Source: a virus. Taken from it: a DNA stretch of 38,144 nt. The position numbers and the translations under genes were made by a program. Where the stretch lies: positions 1 to 38,144 of the IMG/VR virus record IMGVR_UViG_3300035523_000144; one strand, given 5' to 3'. The first letter of the stretch is position 1, and the number at the start of each line of letters is the position of its first letter. The notes below the pieces were generated by a model. The model had not been told where the DNA came from. It worked only from the letters and a program-made list of their open reading frames with translations, and searched no databases. Positions 1-6,645 of the stretch are shown here, piece after piece.

Positions 1-1458
1 TCAAATCCTCTCGCCCCGACCATAACCAGCAGATGCGCTCGCGAAGGCCTCGACGAGGCCCGCCGCGACTGCTGCCGGCGTCGGCTCGAGGTGCATCCTC
101 CGCAGCCCGAGGACGTCGATCCGCTCGAACAGTGACTCGGCGAGCGCGCGCCTCGAGGTCGGAGCGTCGTCCCAGAGCCGGCCCAGGTCCCGCAGGTACG
201 CCAGCTGCTCGGCGGCCGTTAGGGCGGGCGCCACGGTGAGCTCGCGGGCCGCGGCCTCCTGCTCGTCGAGCGCCCCCATCGTCGCTTCCAGGGCCCGCGC
301 ATCCCGGTCGCGGCGGTATCGCGACATCGCGGCATCGCGCTCCCGGCCGATGCGCGCCAGGGCGAGGCGGTCGGGCTCCGGGTCGCGCCCGGCGGTGATG
401 ACGTCGGCGATGTCGGCGGCGCCGAGCGAGGCAGCGGTGAGGACCTCGCGGACGATGGCCTCGTAATCGTCGGCCCTGTAGGAGCTGCCAGGCATGTTCT
501 TGCGCTGGCCGCGACCGCGCTTCCTGGGCTCGCGGCGGACGGCCGTGAAGGCCTTGCAGACATCGGGGTGGCGGTAGCGCCCGGTGTCCCCGATGAGGTG
601 TCGGCCGCAGCTCGAGCAATGGAGCATGGTGAGGGCGTAGCCGCGGCGGACGGGCGGGCGGCCGTCACGAGTGGCCCTCGTCGAGCGGACGGCCTGGACG
701 GCCTCCCACAGCGCGTGGTCGACAACCGGAGCCCAGTGGGCAGCCTCGCCGGTGCGCAGCCGGCCGACGTAGAGCGGGCTCGTCAGCATCCCGCGGACGG
801 TGAAGAGCGACAAGCCCGTGGCGGCCGCCACCTCCCGGTCGGTGCGCCGCTCGGCCGCGAGCTCGAAGGCGCGCTGGACGGTGGGCACCTGGTCGGGATC
901 AGCCTCGACGAGCTTGGTGTCGGGGTTGCGCCGGAAGCCGAACGGGGGCCGGCCGCCGGGGTCGTGCCGCGTGGCACGCTTGGCCTCGTAGCCCTCCTTC
1001 ACCCGCCGGCGGTGGCGCCGGAGCCACGAGTCCGCCCCCTTGGCCTCGTCGACGAGCTGGTCCCAGTGGCGGTCGCAGCTGCTGAGCAGCTCCTCGTCGC
1101 AGAACCACACCGCGACGCCGGCCGGGTGGAGCTCGTCCTCGAGGAGGTTGAGCGTCTGGCGCAGGTTGCGCTGCCAGCGGGCGACGTAGCCAACGAGCAG
1201 GACGTCGAATTCGCCAGCGATCGCCGCGTCGAGCATGGCCCGCATCTTGGCCGAGCTGTGCACCGTGGCGCCCGACTGGGCCGCCGACCAGGCGAGGCCC
1301 GTGTCGAACATCCCGAACCGGCGGGCGCTGCGACCCTGGAGCTCGCGCTGGGCGTCGGGCCCGTAGCGGTCGAACTGGCCGGCCGTGCTCTCGCGGATCC
1401 ACCGCGCGGCCCGCAGGCCGCGGAGGTCTTCAATCGAAGCCGGCAGGCGGCGGCTCAC
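1..1458 (-). CDS. int: Large serine recombinase (phage integrase)
   Basis: A 485-aa large serine integrase that would catalyse attP x attB strand exchange for integration. The N-terminal resolvase domain carries the motif RWIRESTAGQ with the presumed nucleophile Ser24, followed by RYGPDAQRE. A recombinase domain follows (GGRPPFGFRR, about residues 165-260). Next come a C-x2-C zinc-ribbon start (CSSCGRHL) with a third Cys, and a helical C-terminal region rich in Arg and Ala. I chose GTG at 1458 because it overlaps the stop of the upstream gene as GTGA; an in-frame GTG at 1491 is the alternative. It is the last gene of the early operon, and its TGA occupies bases 1-3, so the protein is complete. 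No excision factor was identified with confidence. The family call is firm; the attachment site is not visible. Confidence 0.95.
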   Translation of the reverse strand: MSRRLPASIEDLRGLRAARWIRESTAGQFDRYGPDAQRELQGRSARRFGMFDTGLAWSAAQSGATVHSSAKMRAMLDAAIAGEFDVLLVGYVARWQRNLRQTLNLLEDELHPAGVAVWFCDEELLSSCDRHWDQLVDEAKGADSWLRRHRRRVKEGYEAKRATRHDPGGRPPFGFRRNPDTKLVEADPDQVPTVQRAFELAAERRTDREVAAATGLSLFTVRGMLTSPLYVGRLRTGEAAHWAPVVDHALWEAVQAVRSTRATRDGRPPVRRGYALTMLHCSSCGRHLIGDTGRYRHPDVCKAFTAVRREPRKRGRGQRKNMPGSSYRADDYEAIVREVLTAASLGAADIADVITAGRDPEPDRLALARIGRERDAAMSRYRRDRDARALEATMGALDEQEAAARELTVAPALTAAEQLAYLRDLGRLWDDAPTSRRALAESLFERIDVLGLRRMHLEPTPAAVAAGLVEAFASASAGYGRGERI

Positions 1459-1673
1459 AGCCGAACCACCGGGCGCCTGGTGGACAGGCACGACTTGCAG
1501 CCGGCTAGCCCGCGGAGCGCGTCGGATCCGGTAGCGGAGATCTCGGCGTCGACCTCGGCCGCGATCACACCGCAGCGCGCGACGAGAACGGTGTTGCGCG
1601 TGCGCTCGAGCTCGTGCCAGACGCGACCTCGATCGACCTTGAAGACCGGGATCGGACCGGGACCTGAGCTCAT
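1455..1673 (-). CDS. Small putative zinc-binding protein upstream of int
   Basis: A 72-aa protein with the pattern GR-x-WH...ARCG...GCKSC. Spaced His and Cys residues suggest a small zinc-binding fold. The same layout (GR, His, CG, C-x2-C) recurs in the protein at 13739-13930. Its ATG at 1673 overlaps the upstream TGA (ATGA), and its own TGA overlaps the integrase GTG, so it is translationally coupled on both sides. The function is unknown. A small DNA- or protein-binding regulator, possibly a recombination directionality factor beside int, is only a guess from position. Confidence 0.7.
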   Translation of the reverse strand: MSSGPGPIPVFKVDRGRVWHELERTRNTVLVARCGVIAAEVDAEISATGSDALRGLAGCKSCLSTRRPVVRL

Positions 1674-1828
1674 GCCGCCTTGCCCTCCTCGCCGCCGTTC
1701 ATGACCGTGATCGTACGCCGCAGCTCGGCCGACCCGACAGCCCGGCGCTCGGCAACCTCGCGGAGCGCCGCGGCCAGCGCCCGGACCAGGGGCGCCGTTT
1801 CGCGCGGAACCACCGGGCGCTCAGCCAC
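1670..1828 (-). CDS. Small hypothetical protein
   Basis: A 52-aa, Ala/Arg-rich helical protein starting at GTG 1828 (MAERPVVPRE...). The start lies inside the end of the upstream gene as GTGGCTGA, and the stop overlaps the next ATG as ATGA. I recognise no family. The two-sided coupling and the lack of any alternative gene in this interval are the evidence that it is real. Confidence 0.55.
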   Translation of the reverse strand: MAERPVVPRETAPLVRALAAALREVAERRAVGSAELRRTITVMNGGEEGKAA

Positions 1829-2012
1829 CGCGCCCGCCGTCGGTGATCTGCCAGCCGGTCCGGCGCAACTCGCGCAGGAAGCGCCTGGCCTTCTCGCGGT
1901 TGACGTCGGTGCCGCCAGCGGGGGCGCCCTCGCGCTTGACCGCGGCCCTCGCCTCGCGCTCGGCGACGCGCCATGCCTCGATCACGGCCGCCTCCAGGGC
2001 GCCCTCAGCCAC
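1821..2012 (-). CDS. Small hypothetical protein, possibly helix-turn-helix-like
   Basis: A 63-aa protein with an Ala-rich N-terminal helix. Its C-terminus contains REKARRFLRELRRTGWQI, which resembles the short basic helices of small phage DNA-binding or regulatory proteins. GTG at 2012 lies in the sequence GTGGCTGA that also ends the upstream gene. The identical overlap occurs at its own 3' end, an exact repeat of the junction sequence. No family is assigned. Confidence 0.6.
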   Translation of the reverse strand: MAEGALEAAVIEAWRVAEREARAAVKREGAPAGGTDVNREKARRFLRELRRTGWQITDGGRGG

Positions 2013-2220
2013 GGCGCCGGCCCTCGGCCCAGCCGGCCGCGACGACGACCGGCAAGCTGGCCAGGATCCCCAGCGCGAAGGCCGTCCGGGCGTAGGGGTC
2101 GTCGAAGTCGGCGGCGGCGCCGACCAGGAGGACCCACGCCGCGACGGCGATCGACGCCAGGGCGGTGCGCATCAGCGGGGCAGCTCGCGGCCGCCGCAGG
2201 GGCAGCCCGGAATCCGGCAT
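2005..2220 (-). CDS. Small membrane protein, two hydrophobic segments
   Basis: A 71-aa protein with a basic N-terminus. It has two probable membrane helices, about residues 18-36 (TALASIAVAAWVLLVGAA) and 46-63 (TAFALGILASLPVVVAAG), and a basic tail (EGRRRG). ATG 2220 is used; an internal ATG at codon 17 would give a tidier membrane protein. It sits between zinc-binding and small helical genes of the early operon. Its role is unknown. A holin-like or superinfection-exclusion role is possible, but nothing specific supports either. Confidence 0.65.
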   Translation of the reverse strand: MPDSGLPLRRPRAAPLMRTALASIAVAAWVLLVGAAADFDDPYARTAFALGILASLPVVVAAGWAEGRRRG

Positions 2221-2224
2221 TCGG

Positions 2225-2527
2225 TCACGGCTGGGGCTCCCGGAGGAGGGCGAGGACGCGGGACTTGCACCACGCGAACCCGGCGTCGTACACGTCGGAC
2301 GGCTCGGTCATCGGGTCCAGCCCCTCCACGAGTGAGGCCAGGCGCTCGCGCTCCTGCTGGCGGGCCTCGACCTCACGGTCGCTGTGCGTCTCGTTGCGGT
2401 GGCCCACGTCAACGCACGTCTCACAGGCCGGGTACATGAGCCGCGAACAGGACGCGCAGGCCCATAGGCGGTTGTCAGGAGTGCCCCACGTCACGATGGT
2501 GTCGTGGCGGCAGTCGGTCGGGCTCAT
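2225..2527 (-). CDS. Putative zinc-ribbon protein
   Basis: A 100-aa protein with an N-terminal cysteine cluster (C6, then CASC and ACETC around residues 24-38) that would bind zinc. A charged helix (SDREVEARQQERERL) and a C-terminal helix follow. ATG 2527 overlaps the preceding TGA as ATGA. I know no precise family; small zinc ribbons of this kind are common in the early regions of actinophage-type genomes. The cluster of Cys pairs makes a metal-binding fold likely and the function undetermined. Confidence 0.7.
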   Translation of the reverse strand: MSPTDCRHDTIVTWGTPDNRLWACASCSRLMYPACETCVDVGHRNETHSDREVEARQQERERLASLVEGLDPMTEPSDVYDAGFAWCKSRVLALLREPQP

Positions 2528-3723
2528 CGCTCGGCCTCGGTATCACCGGAGAGGGCGGCGCGGAGGTCAGCCACGGCCTCGTCGTGGATGGCGTCGTAGT
2601 CCTTGACGGTCAGGCGGTTGTTGATGCGCGGGTCGGTCGCCTCGTCCCACGCCGTGATGACCGCCCATGCCGCCTCCCGCAGCCCGGCATCCTCGGAGCG
2701 CATCGCTGCAGCGCGACCGGCGGCGTAACCGGACTGCCACGCCCGGTCATCGCTGATCGCCTCGCGTCGGGCGGCATCCTCGGAGCGGGGAGCGGCTCGG
2801 AGGGCGTCGATCGTGGCGAGCAGGCGGCGAATGTCGTTGGGAACGACCCAACGGAACGTCCCAGCGTCAGAGGCCGCTACGTCACGCCGGAGGTCGGCCT
2901 CCTCGTCGTCGGACAGAGGCGCTGCCAGCGCCATCCCGGCGGCGTGCATCATGTCGGTGGAGCGGAGAGCGACGGTCGGCATCGCACCCTCGGCCCGCAA
3001 GGCGCGACGGATGGCGAGGTAGCGGCTCGCCCTGACGCGGACGCACTCGGGACAAAGCGTCTCGACCTCATGCCCATCGTTGGGGTGGGACTGCGACCCG
3101 TGCGTCATCGGGTCGAACAGCGACTTGGCCGCCTCCCGCAGCCCGGCATCCTCGGAGCGGGGAGCGGCCACCGGCTTGCAGTTGCACGACCCGCGGTTGC
3201 CCCAGATCGGGCAGTCCTCGGCGTGGTCGAACGCCTCCGGGTTGCCGTAGGTAGGGGCGGCATCGGGAGCGGCGTCCTCGTCCATCTCCGGGTAGCACTG
3301 GTCGCAGTCGCCGTCGCCGCAGGGGTCATCGGCTCCGCAATCGCAGTCGCCCCGGAACAGGTCATCGACGTTCCGCGAGGCGCACCCACGGTCGTGGACG
3401 TGCTCCGGGCTCACGTTGGGTGCGGCATCCTCGGAGCGGGGAGCGGCGTAAACGGACCCGCTTGGGCCGACGGTCACGGGCGCTGGGCCGTGTGACCAGT
3501 CCGGTCCGGCATCCTCGAGGAGGCCCGGCAGGTGGCCGAGGAGCAGCCGCTCCGCCACCCGGCGCGGGTTCGCGGCGGGCTCCAGCACGAATGACGCCGA
3601 CACGACGTGCGTGCCGTCGGACAGCGTCGTCACGTTGGCCACCGCCTTGCGGGTCGGGTGCTCGAGCGTCTCGGTCACCTCGCCGGACATCGACGTTGCC
3701 GCGGTGTTCACCTGCCAGGTCAC
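2524..3723 (-). CDS. Modular repeat protein with Cys-rich segment
   Basis: A 399-aa protein built from unlike segments joined by a recurring linker of the type AAPRSEDA, seen about four times. In the second and last copies the linker continues as GLREAA. One inter-linker segment is Cys- and Asp-rich (GDCDCGADDPCGDGDCDQC), and another holds CPEC. The C-terminus is helical (WAVITAWDEATD...). The N-terminal 90 residues look like a compact beta-rich domain. The linker is encoded by near-identical DNA, so the gene probably grew by duplication or by modules inserted at repeats. ATG 3723 overlaps the RusA stop. No family is recognised. Confidence 0.75.
   Translation of the reverse strand: MTWQVNTAATSMSGEVTETLEHPTRKAVANVTTLSDGTHVVSASFVLEPAANPRRVAERLLLGHLPGLLEDAGPDWSHGPAPVTVGPSGSVYAAPRSEDAAPNVSPEHVHDRGCASRNVDDLFRGDCDCGADDPCGDGDCDQCYPEMDEDAAPDAAPTYGNPEAFDHAEDCPIWGNRGSCNCKPVAAPRSEDAGLREAAKSLFDPMTHGSQSHPNDGHEVETLCPECVRVRASRYLAIRRALRAEGAMPTVALRSTDMMHAAGMALAAPLSDDEEADLRRDVAASDAGTFRWVVPNDIRRLLATIDALRAAPRSEDAARREAISDDRAWQSGYAAGRAAAMRSEDAGLREAAWAVITAWDEATDPRINNRLTVKDYDAIHDEAVADLRAALSGDTEAER
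2671..3447. repeat. Intragenic direct repeats encoding the AAPRSEDA linker
   Basis: A 30-bp sequence beginning CGCCTCCCGCAGCCCGGCAT is present identically at 2671-2700 and 3130-3159. A 24-bp sequence beginning GGCATCCTCGGAGCGGGG is present at 2773-2796, 3145-3168 and 3424-3447, and its first 15 bases also end the copy at 2671-2700. All copies are in the same frame of one gene. Conserved nucleotides, not just residues, point to recent duplication or a recombination hotspot. Confidence 0.9.
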
Positions 3724-4148
3724 GGGATCGCCTCCTCGATCGTGATCTCGACGCCGGGCGCGACGTCGTCGAAGCTCTTGCCGGCGTCGAGCCGGACCAC
3801 CTGGGCGTCGTCGCGGTAGACGACGCCGGTCAGCGCGTCGAGCAGGGCCCGGCTCGCCTTGTCGATGTCGGGGGGCGTGGTCTTGGAGAACGGCGCCGTC
3901 GGGCGCAGGCCGCCGGAGCTGCTGCGGTGGCTCTTGGGGCGCGGCCAGGTGAAGCGGGCGTGGATGACGACCGGGCCCTCGAGCATCGGCCGGCTGCCCA
4001 TCGCGAGGCGCGCCTCGGTGGCGATCGCCTGGCGCCAGTCGGCGAGCCGGCCGGCGCTCTTGTGGTACAGCCCGCCGGACGGGGACCGGACGAGGCCGCC
4101 CTGCGGGACCGGGATGCCGCGGACGTTGAGCTCGAGGCGGAGCGTCAC
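3720..4148 (-). CDS. rusA: RusA-like Holliday junction resolvase
   Basis: A 142-aa RusA-family endodeoxyribonuclease. It would cut four-way DNA junctions formed during phage replication or RecT-mediated recombination. The family's acidic signature is clear: PPDIDKASRALLDAL (Asp94, Asp96, Asp104) followed by YRDDAQV (Asp113, Asp114), matching the catalytic Asp cluster of E. coli RusA. The N-terminus has the usual beta-strand and PVPQGGLVRS layout. GTG 4148 overlaps a TGA just upstream (GTGA). The gene lies a few genes downstream of the replication initiator, as in many phages. Confidence 0.92.
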   Translation of the reverse strand: MTLRLELNVRGIPVPQGGLVRSPSGGLYHKSAGRLADWRQAIATEARLAMGSRPMLEGPVVIHARFTWPRPKSHRSSSGGLRPTAPFSKTTPPDIDKASRALLDALTGVVYRDDAQVVRLDAGKSFDDVAPGVEITIEEAIP

Positions 4149-4273
4149 GCCGTCACCTCCCGGGCGGCGCCAGGGAGGCCCTGAACTTGACTGACCCCGG
4201 AGATGGCAGCGAGCGCGGTCCTCTCCCCGTCGGGGTCCCCAGGGATCTGCGCCCCCCTACCCCTGGTGATCAC
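4145..4273 (-). CDS. Micro-ORF coupled to rusA
   Basis: A 42-aa ORF from GTG 4273 to TGA 4145. It overlaps the upstream gene's TGA (GTGA) and its own TGA overlaps the rusA GTG (GTGA). The predicted peptide is MITRGRGAQIPGDPDGERTA... with a short Ala/Val-rich end. It may be a genuine small protein, or only a leader that keeps ribosomes moving into rusA. The reciprocal overlap arrangement is the sole support. Confidence 0.45.
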   Translation of the reverse strand: MITRGRGAQIPGDPDGERTALAAISGVSQVQGLPGAAREVTA

Positions 4274-4617
4274 AGCCATGGCAGGTCTGCCTCCTCATCG
4301 ACTGGCGCCAGCTCCGCGGCCGGCATCGGCTCGGGCTCGAACCCCTGCGCCTCGAGCACCAGCTCGGCCTGCCTCTTCGCCGGCAGCTCGTTGAACGACC
4401 ACACCGAGTGGCGGGCGTAGCGCCCTGTCCGCTGGTCGAGCCCGGCCCACTCGTTGAACTCGCCGACCATCCGGGCAAGCTCCGCGGCCGGGTAGTCGCA
4501 CCAGCTGCAGCGCCGGGGGTGGCGTGGCGTCCGCCCGTCGCGGTCCCGGGCCACCAGGCACAGAGACGCGGCGATCGCGGACGCCGGCTCGTCGACCAGG
4601 GCGGGCTTGCCGCTCAC
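4270..4617 (-). CDS. Hypothetical early protein with CSWC motif
   Basis: A 115-aa protein starting at GTG 4617, which overlaps the previous TGA as GTGA. It has one C-x2-C pair (RRCSWCDYPA) and the helical segment ARMVGEFNEWAG. An acidic, proline-containing tail ends in EEADLPWL, like the short C-terminal peptides of phage replication accessory proteins. An earlier in-frame ATG at 4758 gives an Arg/Ala-rich extension that is antisense noise. It lies between the replication genes and rusA. The function is unknown. Confidence 0.7.
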   Translation of the reverse strand: MSGKPALVDEPASAIAASLCLVARDRDGRTPRHPRRCSWCDYPAAELARMVGEFNEWAGLDQRTGRYARHSVWSFNELPAKRQAELVLEAQGFEPEPMPAAELAPVDEEADLPWL

Positions 4618-5045
4618 TGCCCGTCTCCGGAGATGCGCCGGAAGATGTCGCCGAGCCGCTCGGGCGCCTCGCGCCGGTCGCGCCACCGCTGCGCCTCGGC
4701 CCGCCGCTCGCTGTCGGCCTCGATCTCGTCGAGCTCCTCGCGCCGCGCCGCTGTCCACCGGATCAGCGCGTCGACGACCTCGCGCCAGCTGCCCGACTGG
4801 CTGATCACCTCGAGCAGCCGGCCCGGCGTGTCGGACAGGGCCCGGTACACGATCGACCGCTGGCTGGGGTGCGCCGCGTCAATGTCGTCGTGCTTCGACC
4901 CTGCCGGCGGGTAGAGCATCCCGCGCTCCGCTGCCGCCCTGCGCACCGCGGACCAGGTGTCGCGGTCGAATCCGCCGTCGTGCCAGGCGACGGATGCCTC
5001 CTCCCACTGGGCCCGGGTGAACGTCCTCGCCGTCGCCTTCACCAC
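4614..5045 (-). CDS. Hypothetical replication-region protein
   Basis: A 143-aa, charged, mostly helical protein. It begins MVKATARTFTRAQWEEA and carries a long amphipathic helix (ARREELDEIEADSERRAEAQ) likely to form a coiled coil. Two consecutive GTG codons (5045, 5042) overlap the stop of the initiator-like gene; 5042 gives a 4-base GTGA overlap. The immediate coupling suggests a partner of the initiator, perhaps a helicase-loading or organising factor. That role is inference from position only. Confidence 0.75.
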   Translation of the reverse strand: MVKATARTFTRAQWEEASVAWHDGGFDRDTWSAVRRAAAERGMLYPPAGSKHDDIDAAHPSQRSIVYRALSDTPGRLLEVISQSGSWREVVDALIRWTAARREELDEIEADSERRAEAQRWRDRREAPERLGDIFRRISGDGQ

Positions 5046-5650
5046 GGGAGGTCCCCCGCCTCTCCTGCAGGAGGATCAACGGGACGCTCGGCGCGCGCGC
5101 CTCCTTCGATAGAGGTCTCGTTGATCCTCTCTCTCGTAGTCCTTGTCCCTGTCCTTGTCGCCGTCGATTCGGGCGCGCGTGAATCGGCCGTTACGGTCGC
5201 GTCTACAACGCCGTTACGACGAGACGCGGTTGTAGACGCTGGCTGGCGTGACATCGCCGTCTCTTCGCCGTCTACAACGCCGTTACCTTCGGCCCGCCAG
5301 CGCTGCTGGCGTTCGGTCGCCGTGGGGTCGCGCTGCTCGCGCTGGAAGTCGTGAATGACGATCTCCCCGGGCGTGATTCCGGGGTTCCGACGCGAGCACT
5401 CAGGGCACAAGCCGGGGGCCTCGTGGGCCAAGCCGACGGCGAGGTAGTCGGGCAGGAAGCGACCGAACCGGCCGAGGACCTCGACGAAGTGGGCGCGGTT
5501 GTCGAACACACCCATATGCCGCTGAACCTTGGCCTCGAGCAACGTGTAGAAGTACCCAAGGCGGGCCGCGTCGCTGGGGAGCGCGGCGATCTTCCCAGAC
5601 CGGCGAGCGCCGATCTTGACCTTCACCCAGGGCTCGTTGTCACGCGGCAT
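5039..5650 (-). CDS. Putative phage replication initiator
   Basis: A 203-aa protein starting at ATG 5650. Residues 1-95 form a compact winged-helix-like domain (EPWVKVKIGARRSGKIAALP, then RLGYFYTLLEAKV, HMGVFDNRAHF). This resembles the N-terminal domains of phage replisome organiser proteins. Two Cys (CPECSRR) follow near residue 90. The rest is a low-complexity Thr/Arg/Glu linker ending in a short acidic tail (AGDLPW). The linker coding sequence contains iteron-like DNA repeats (separate entry), as in lambda O, whose origin lies inside the initiator gene. In-frame upstream codons (to 5671) were rejected. The initiator role is a medium-confidence inference. Confidence 0.65.
   Translation of the reverse strand: MPRDNEPWVKVKIGARRSGKIAALPSDAARLGYFYTLLEAKVQRHMGVFDNRAHFVEVLGRFGRFLPDYLAVGLAHEAPGLCPECSRRNPGITPGEIVIHDFQREQRDPTATERQQRWRAEGNGVVDGEETAMSRQPASTTASRRNGVVDATVTADSRAPESTATRTGTRTTRERINETSIEGGARAERPVDPPAGEAGDLPW
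5184..5290. repeat. Iteron-like repeats, candidate replication origin
   Basis: GTCTACAACGCCGTTAC (17 bp) occurs at 5201-5217 and again at 5270-5286. The core is present inverted as GTTGTAGAC at 5229-5237, and this forms an 11-bp perfect inverted repeat with the first copy (GCGTCTACAAC 5199-5209 / GTTGTAGACGC 5229-5239). A further GCCGTTAC lies near 5187. An unusually T-rich stretch (5105-5165) is adjacent. Repeats plus a less GC-rich flank inside an initiator gene match the layout of lambdoid origins. Confidence 0.6.
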
Positions 5651-5681
5651 GGCGGGCCCCGCCTGGTGCACACTGGACGTG

Positions 5682-5873
5682 ATGGGTGAGCTCCCTCCTG
5701 GTCAGCCGCCGAAGTACCCGCGCAGCCGGGTGATGAACGTCGACTGCCCCGCATGTGGAGCCGGGCCGGGGATCCGGTGCATGGGCGTCGGCGGTCCCCG
5801 CACCGCCAACCACCTCGAGCGCGTCTGGCGCTACCACGAGTGGGCGCGCGACCAGGGGCGCAGGGAGCGCTAG
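5682..5873 (+). CDS. Phage zinc-finger protein (CPxC type)
   Basis: A 63-aa plus-strand protein. Its motif MNVDCPACGAGPGIRCM...HLERV is a known small phage zinc-finger type (CPxC, x-PG-x-x-C, then a His). Zinc ligands are probably Cys44, Cys47 and Cys55 of the longest reading frame together with the downstream His. ATG 5682 is preferred; ATG 5733 directly before the finger is the alternative. It diverges from the initiator gene (31 bp apart) and converges with the gene at 5883-6116. It probably binds nucleic acid in a regulatory role. Confidence 0.75.
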   Translation: MGELPPGQPPKYPRSRVMNVDCPACGAGPGIRCMGVGGPRTANHLERVWRYHEWARDQGRRER

Positions 5874-5882
5874 CCAAGCCAT

Positions 5883-6116
5883 CTAGGGCTCCCTCTGGGC
5901 GCGCCACGCCTGGTGGGCGATGGTGGCGGCATGTCGGGCCACGACGAGCGGGATCGCCTCGTCGCGGGTGTAGGCGACGTCGGTGCCGCAGGCGCACGGC
6001 ACGGGCGTGGTGGGGGCGGCGTAGCTGCGCACGAGGTCGTCCTCGGTGAGCGCGCGCAGCAGCGGACGCGGCTCGTCCAGCGGGCGCTGGCGGGGGATGG
6101 CGAAGCCCGCGCTCAC
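5883..6116 (-). CDS. Hypothetical protein with CACG motif
   Basis: A 77-aa protein starting at GTG 6116, with GGAG six bases upstream as ribosome binding site. It contains PVPCACGTDVAYTRDEAIPLVVARH, a single Cys pair and an Ala/His-rich C-terminal helix. A 15-bp palindrome (6116-6130) overlaps the start and ribosome binding site, so expression may be controlled by a bound protein. It ends in TAG 10 bp from the convergent zinc-finger gene. No family is assigned. Confidence 0.65.
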   Translation of the reverse strand: MSAGFAIPRQRPLDEPRPLLRALTEDDLVRSYAAPTTPVPCACGTDVAYTRDEAIPLVVARHAATIAHQAWRAQREP

Positions 6117-6130
6117 ACTGGACTCCAGTG
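6116..6130. promoter_or_regulatory. 15-bp palindrome over a ribosome binding site
   Basis: CACTGGA-C-TCCAGTG is a perfect dyad with a 1-base centre, lying on the ribosome binding site and start of the 5883-6116 gene. The half-site with one more base (CACTGGAC) recurs at 5671-5678, just before the plus-strand zinc-finger gene. A 1-base centre cannot form an RNA hairpin, so an operator is the more likely reading. Confidence 0.4.
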
Positions 6131-6202
6131 AGACGATCTCCGCGGCCGGAGGTCGTCGTGGTAGCGGTCCCCCACCGCGCCGGGGGGTCCTCCGGCCATT
6201 GC

Positions 6203-6236
6203 CGTCACGAGAGGCCACGCTGCGGTCCTCGTGACG
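6203..6236. promoter_or_regulatory. Inverted repeat in a 209-bp intergenic region
   Basis: CGTCACGAG (6203-6211) and CTCGTGACG (6228-6236) are perfect 9-bp arms around 16 bp. The repeat lies between the leftward gene starting at 6116 and the rightward gene starting at 6326. It could be an operator or a weak hairpin. The rest of 6131-6325 shows no gene and no clear promoter. Confidence 0.4.
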
Positions 6237-6325
6237 ACGACGTAGCACGCCCCGTACGACTGGCCGGTTGCGCGGCGGGCCCTCGCGGGCGCAGGATCGA
6301 CCGCGGAGGGGGGAAAGGTCGCCGC

Positions 6326-6433
6326 ATGAACCTGATTACGCGTTCCCCAGTCCGCTGGGCGCTCGCGCTCGCGCTGATCGCCCTCGGCGTCCTGCTGTAC
6401 GCGCTCCCCCTCGATCTCGCGGTGACGGTGTAG
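6326..6433 (+). CDS. Single-span membrane micro-protein
   Basis: A 35-aa plus-strand peptide with a short basic start (MNLITRSPVRW) and one strong membrane helix (ALALALIALGVLLYALP). The ribosome binding site GAGGGGGGAAAGG precedes ATG 6326. Four bases separate its stop from the next plus-strand start, so the two form a small operon. The role is unknown. Single-span phage peptides often act as exclusion or lysis-modulating factors, but nothing here is specific. Confidence 0.6.
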   Translation: MNLITRSPVRWALALALIALGVLLYALPLDLAVTV

Positions 6434-6437
6434 CGCC

Positions 6438-6638
6438 GTGCCGATCGACGAGCTGCTGGGCCTCCTCGACGAGCTCCGGAAGGCCGACATCCGCCTGGCC
6501 GAAACCTCGGTCGGCACACCCGAGCGCCGGGCCGCCTGGCGCGAGGTCCGCAGGATCGAGCGGGAGGCGTTCGGTGGCGTGCTCAGCCATGAGCACGCCA
6601 CGCGCGTCCGCAGGCCAGCGCCCGTCTTCATCCTGTAG
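6438..6638 (+). CDS. Small helical protein, second gene of plus-strand pair
   Basis: A 66-aa protein starting at GTG 6438. Its two amphipathic helices are IDELLGLLDELRKADIRLAE and ERRAAWREVRRIEREAFGG. The composition suits a small dimeric coiled-coil or nucleic-acid-binding protein. It is oriented against the surrounding early operon and converges with the gene ending at 6646. No family is recognised. Confidence 0.6.
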   Translation: MPIDELLGLLDELRKADIRLAETSVGTPERRAAWREVRRIEREAFGGVLSHEHATRVRRPAPVFIL

Positions 6639-6645
6639 CGGGGCG

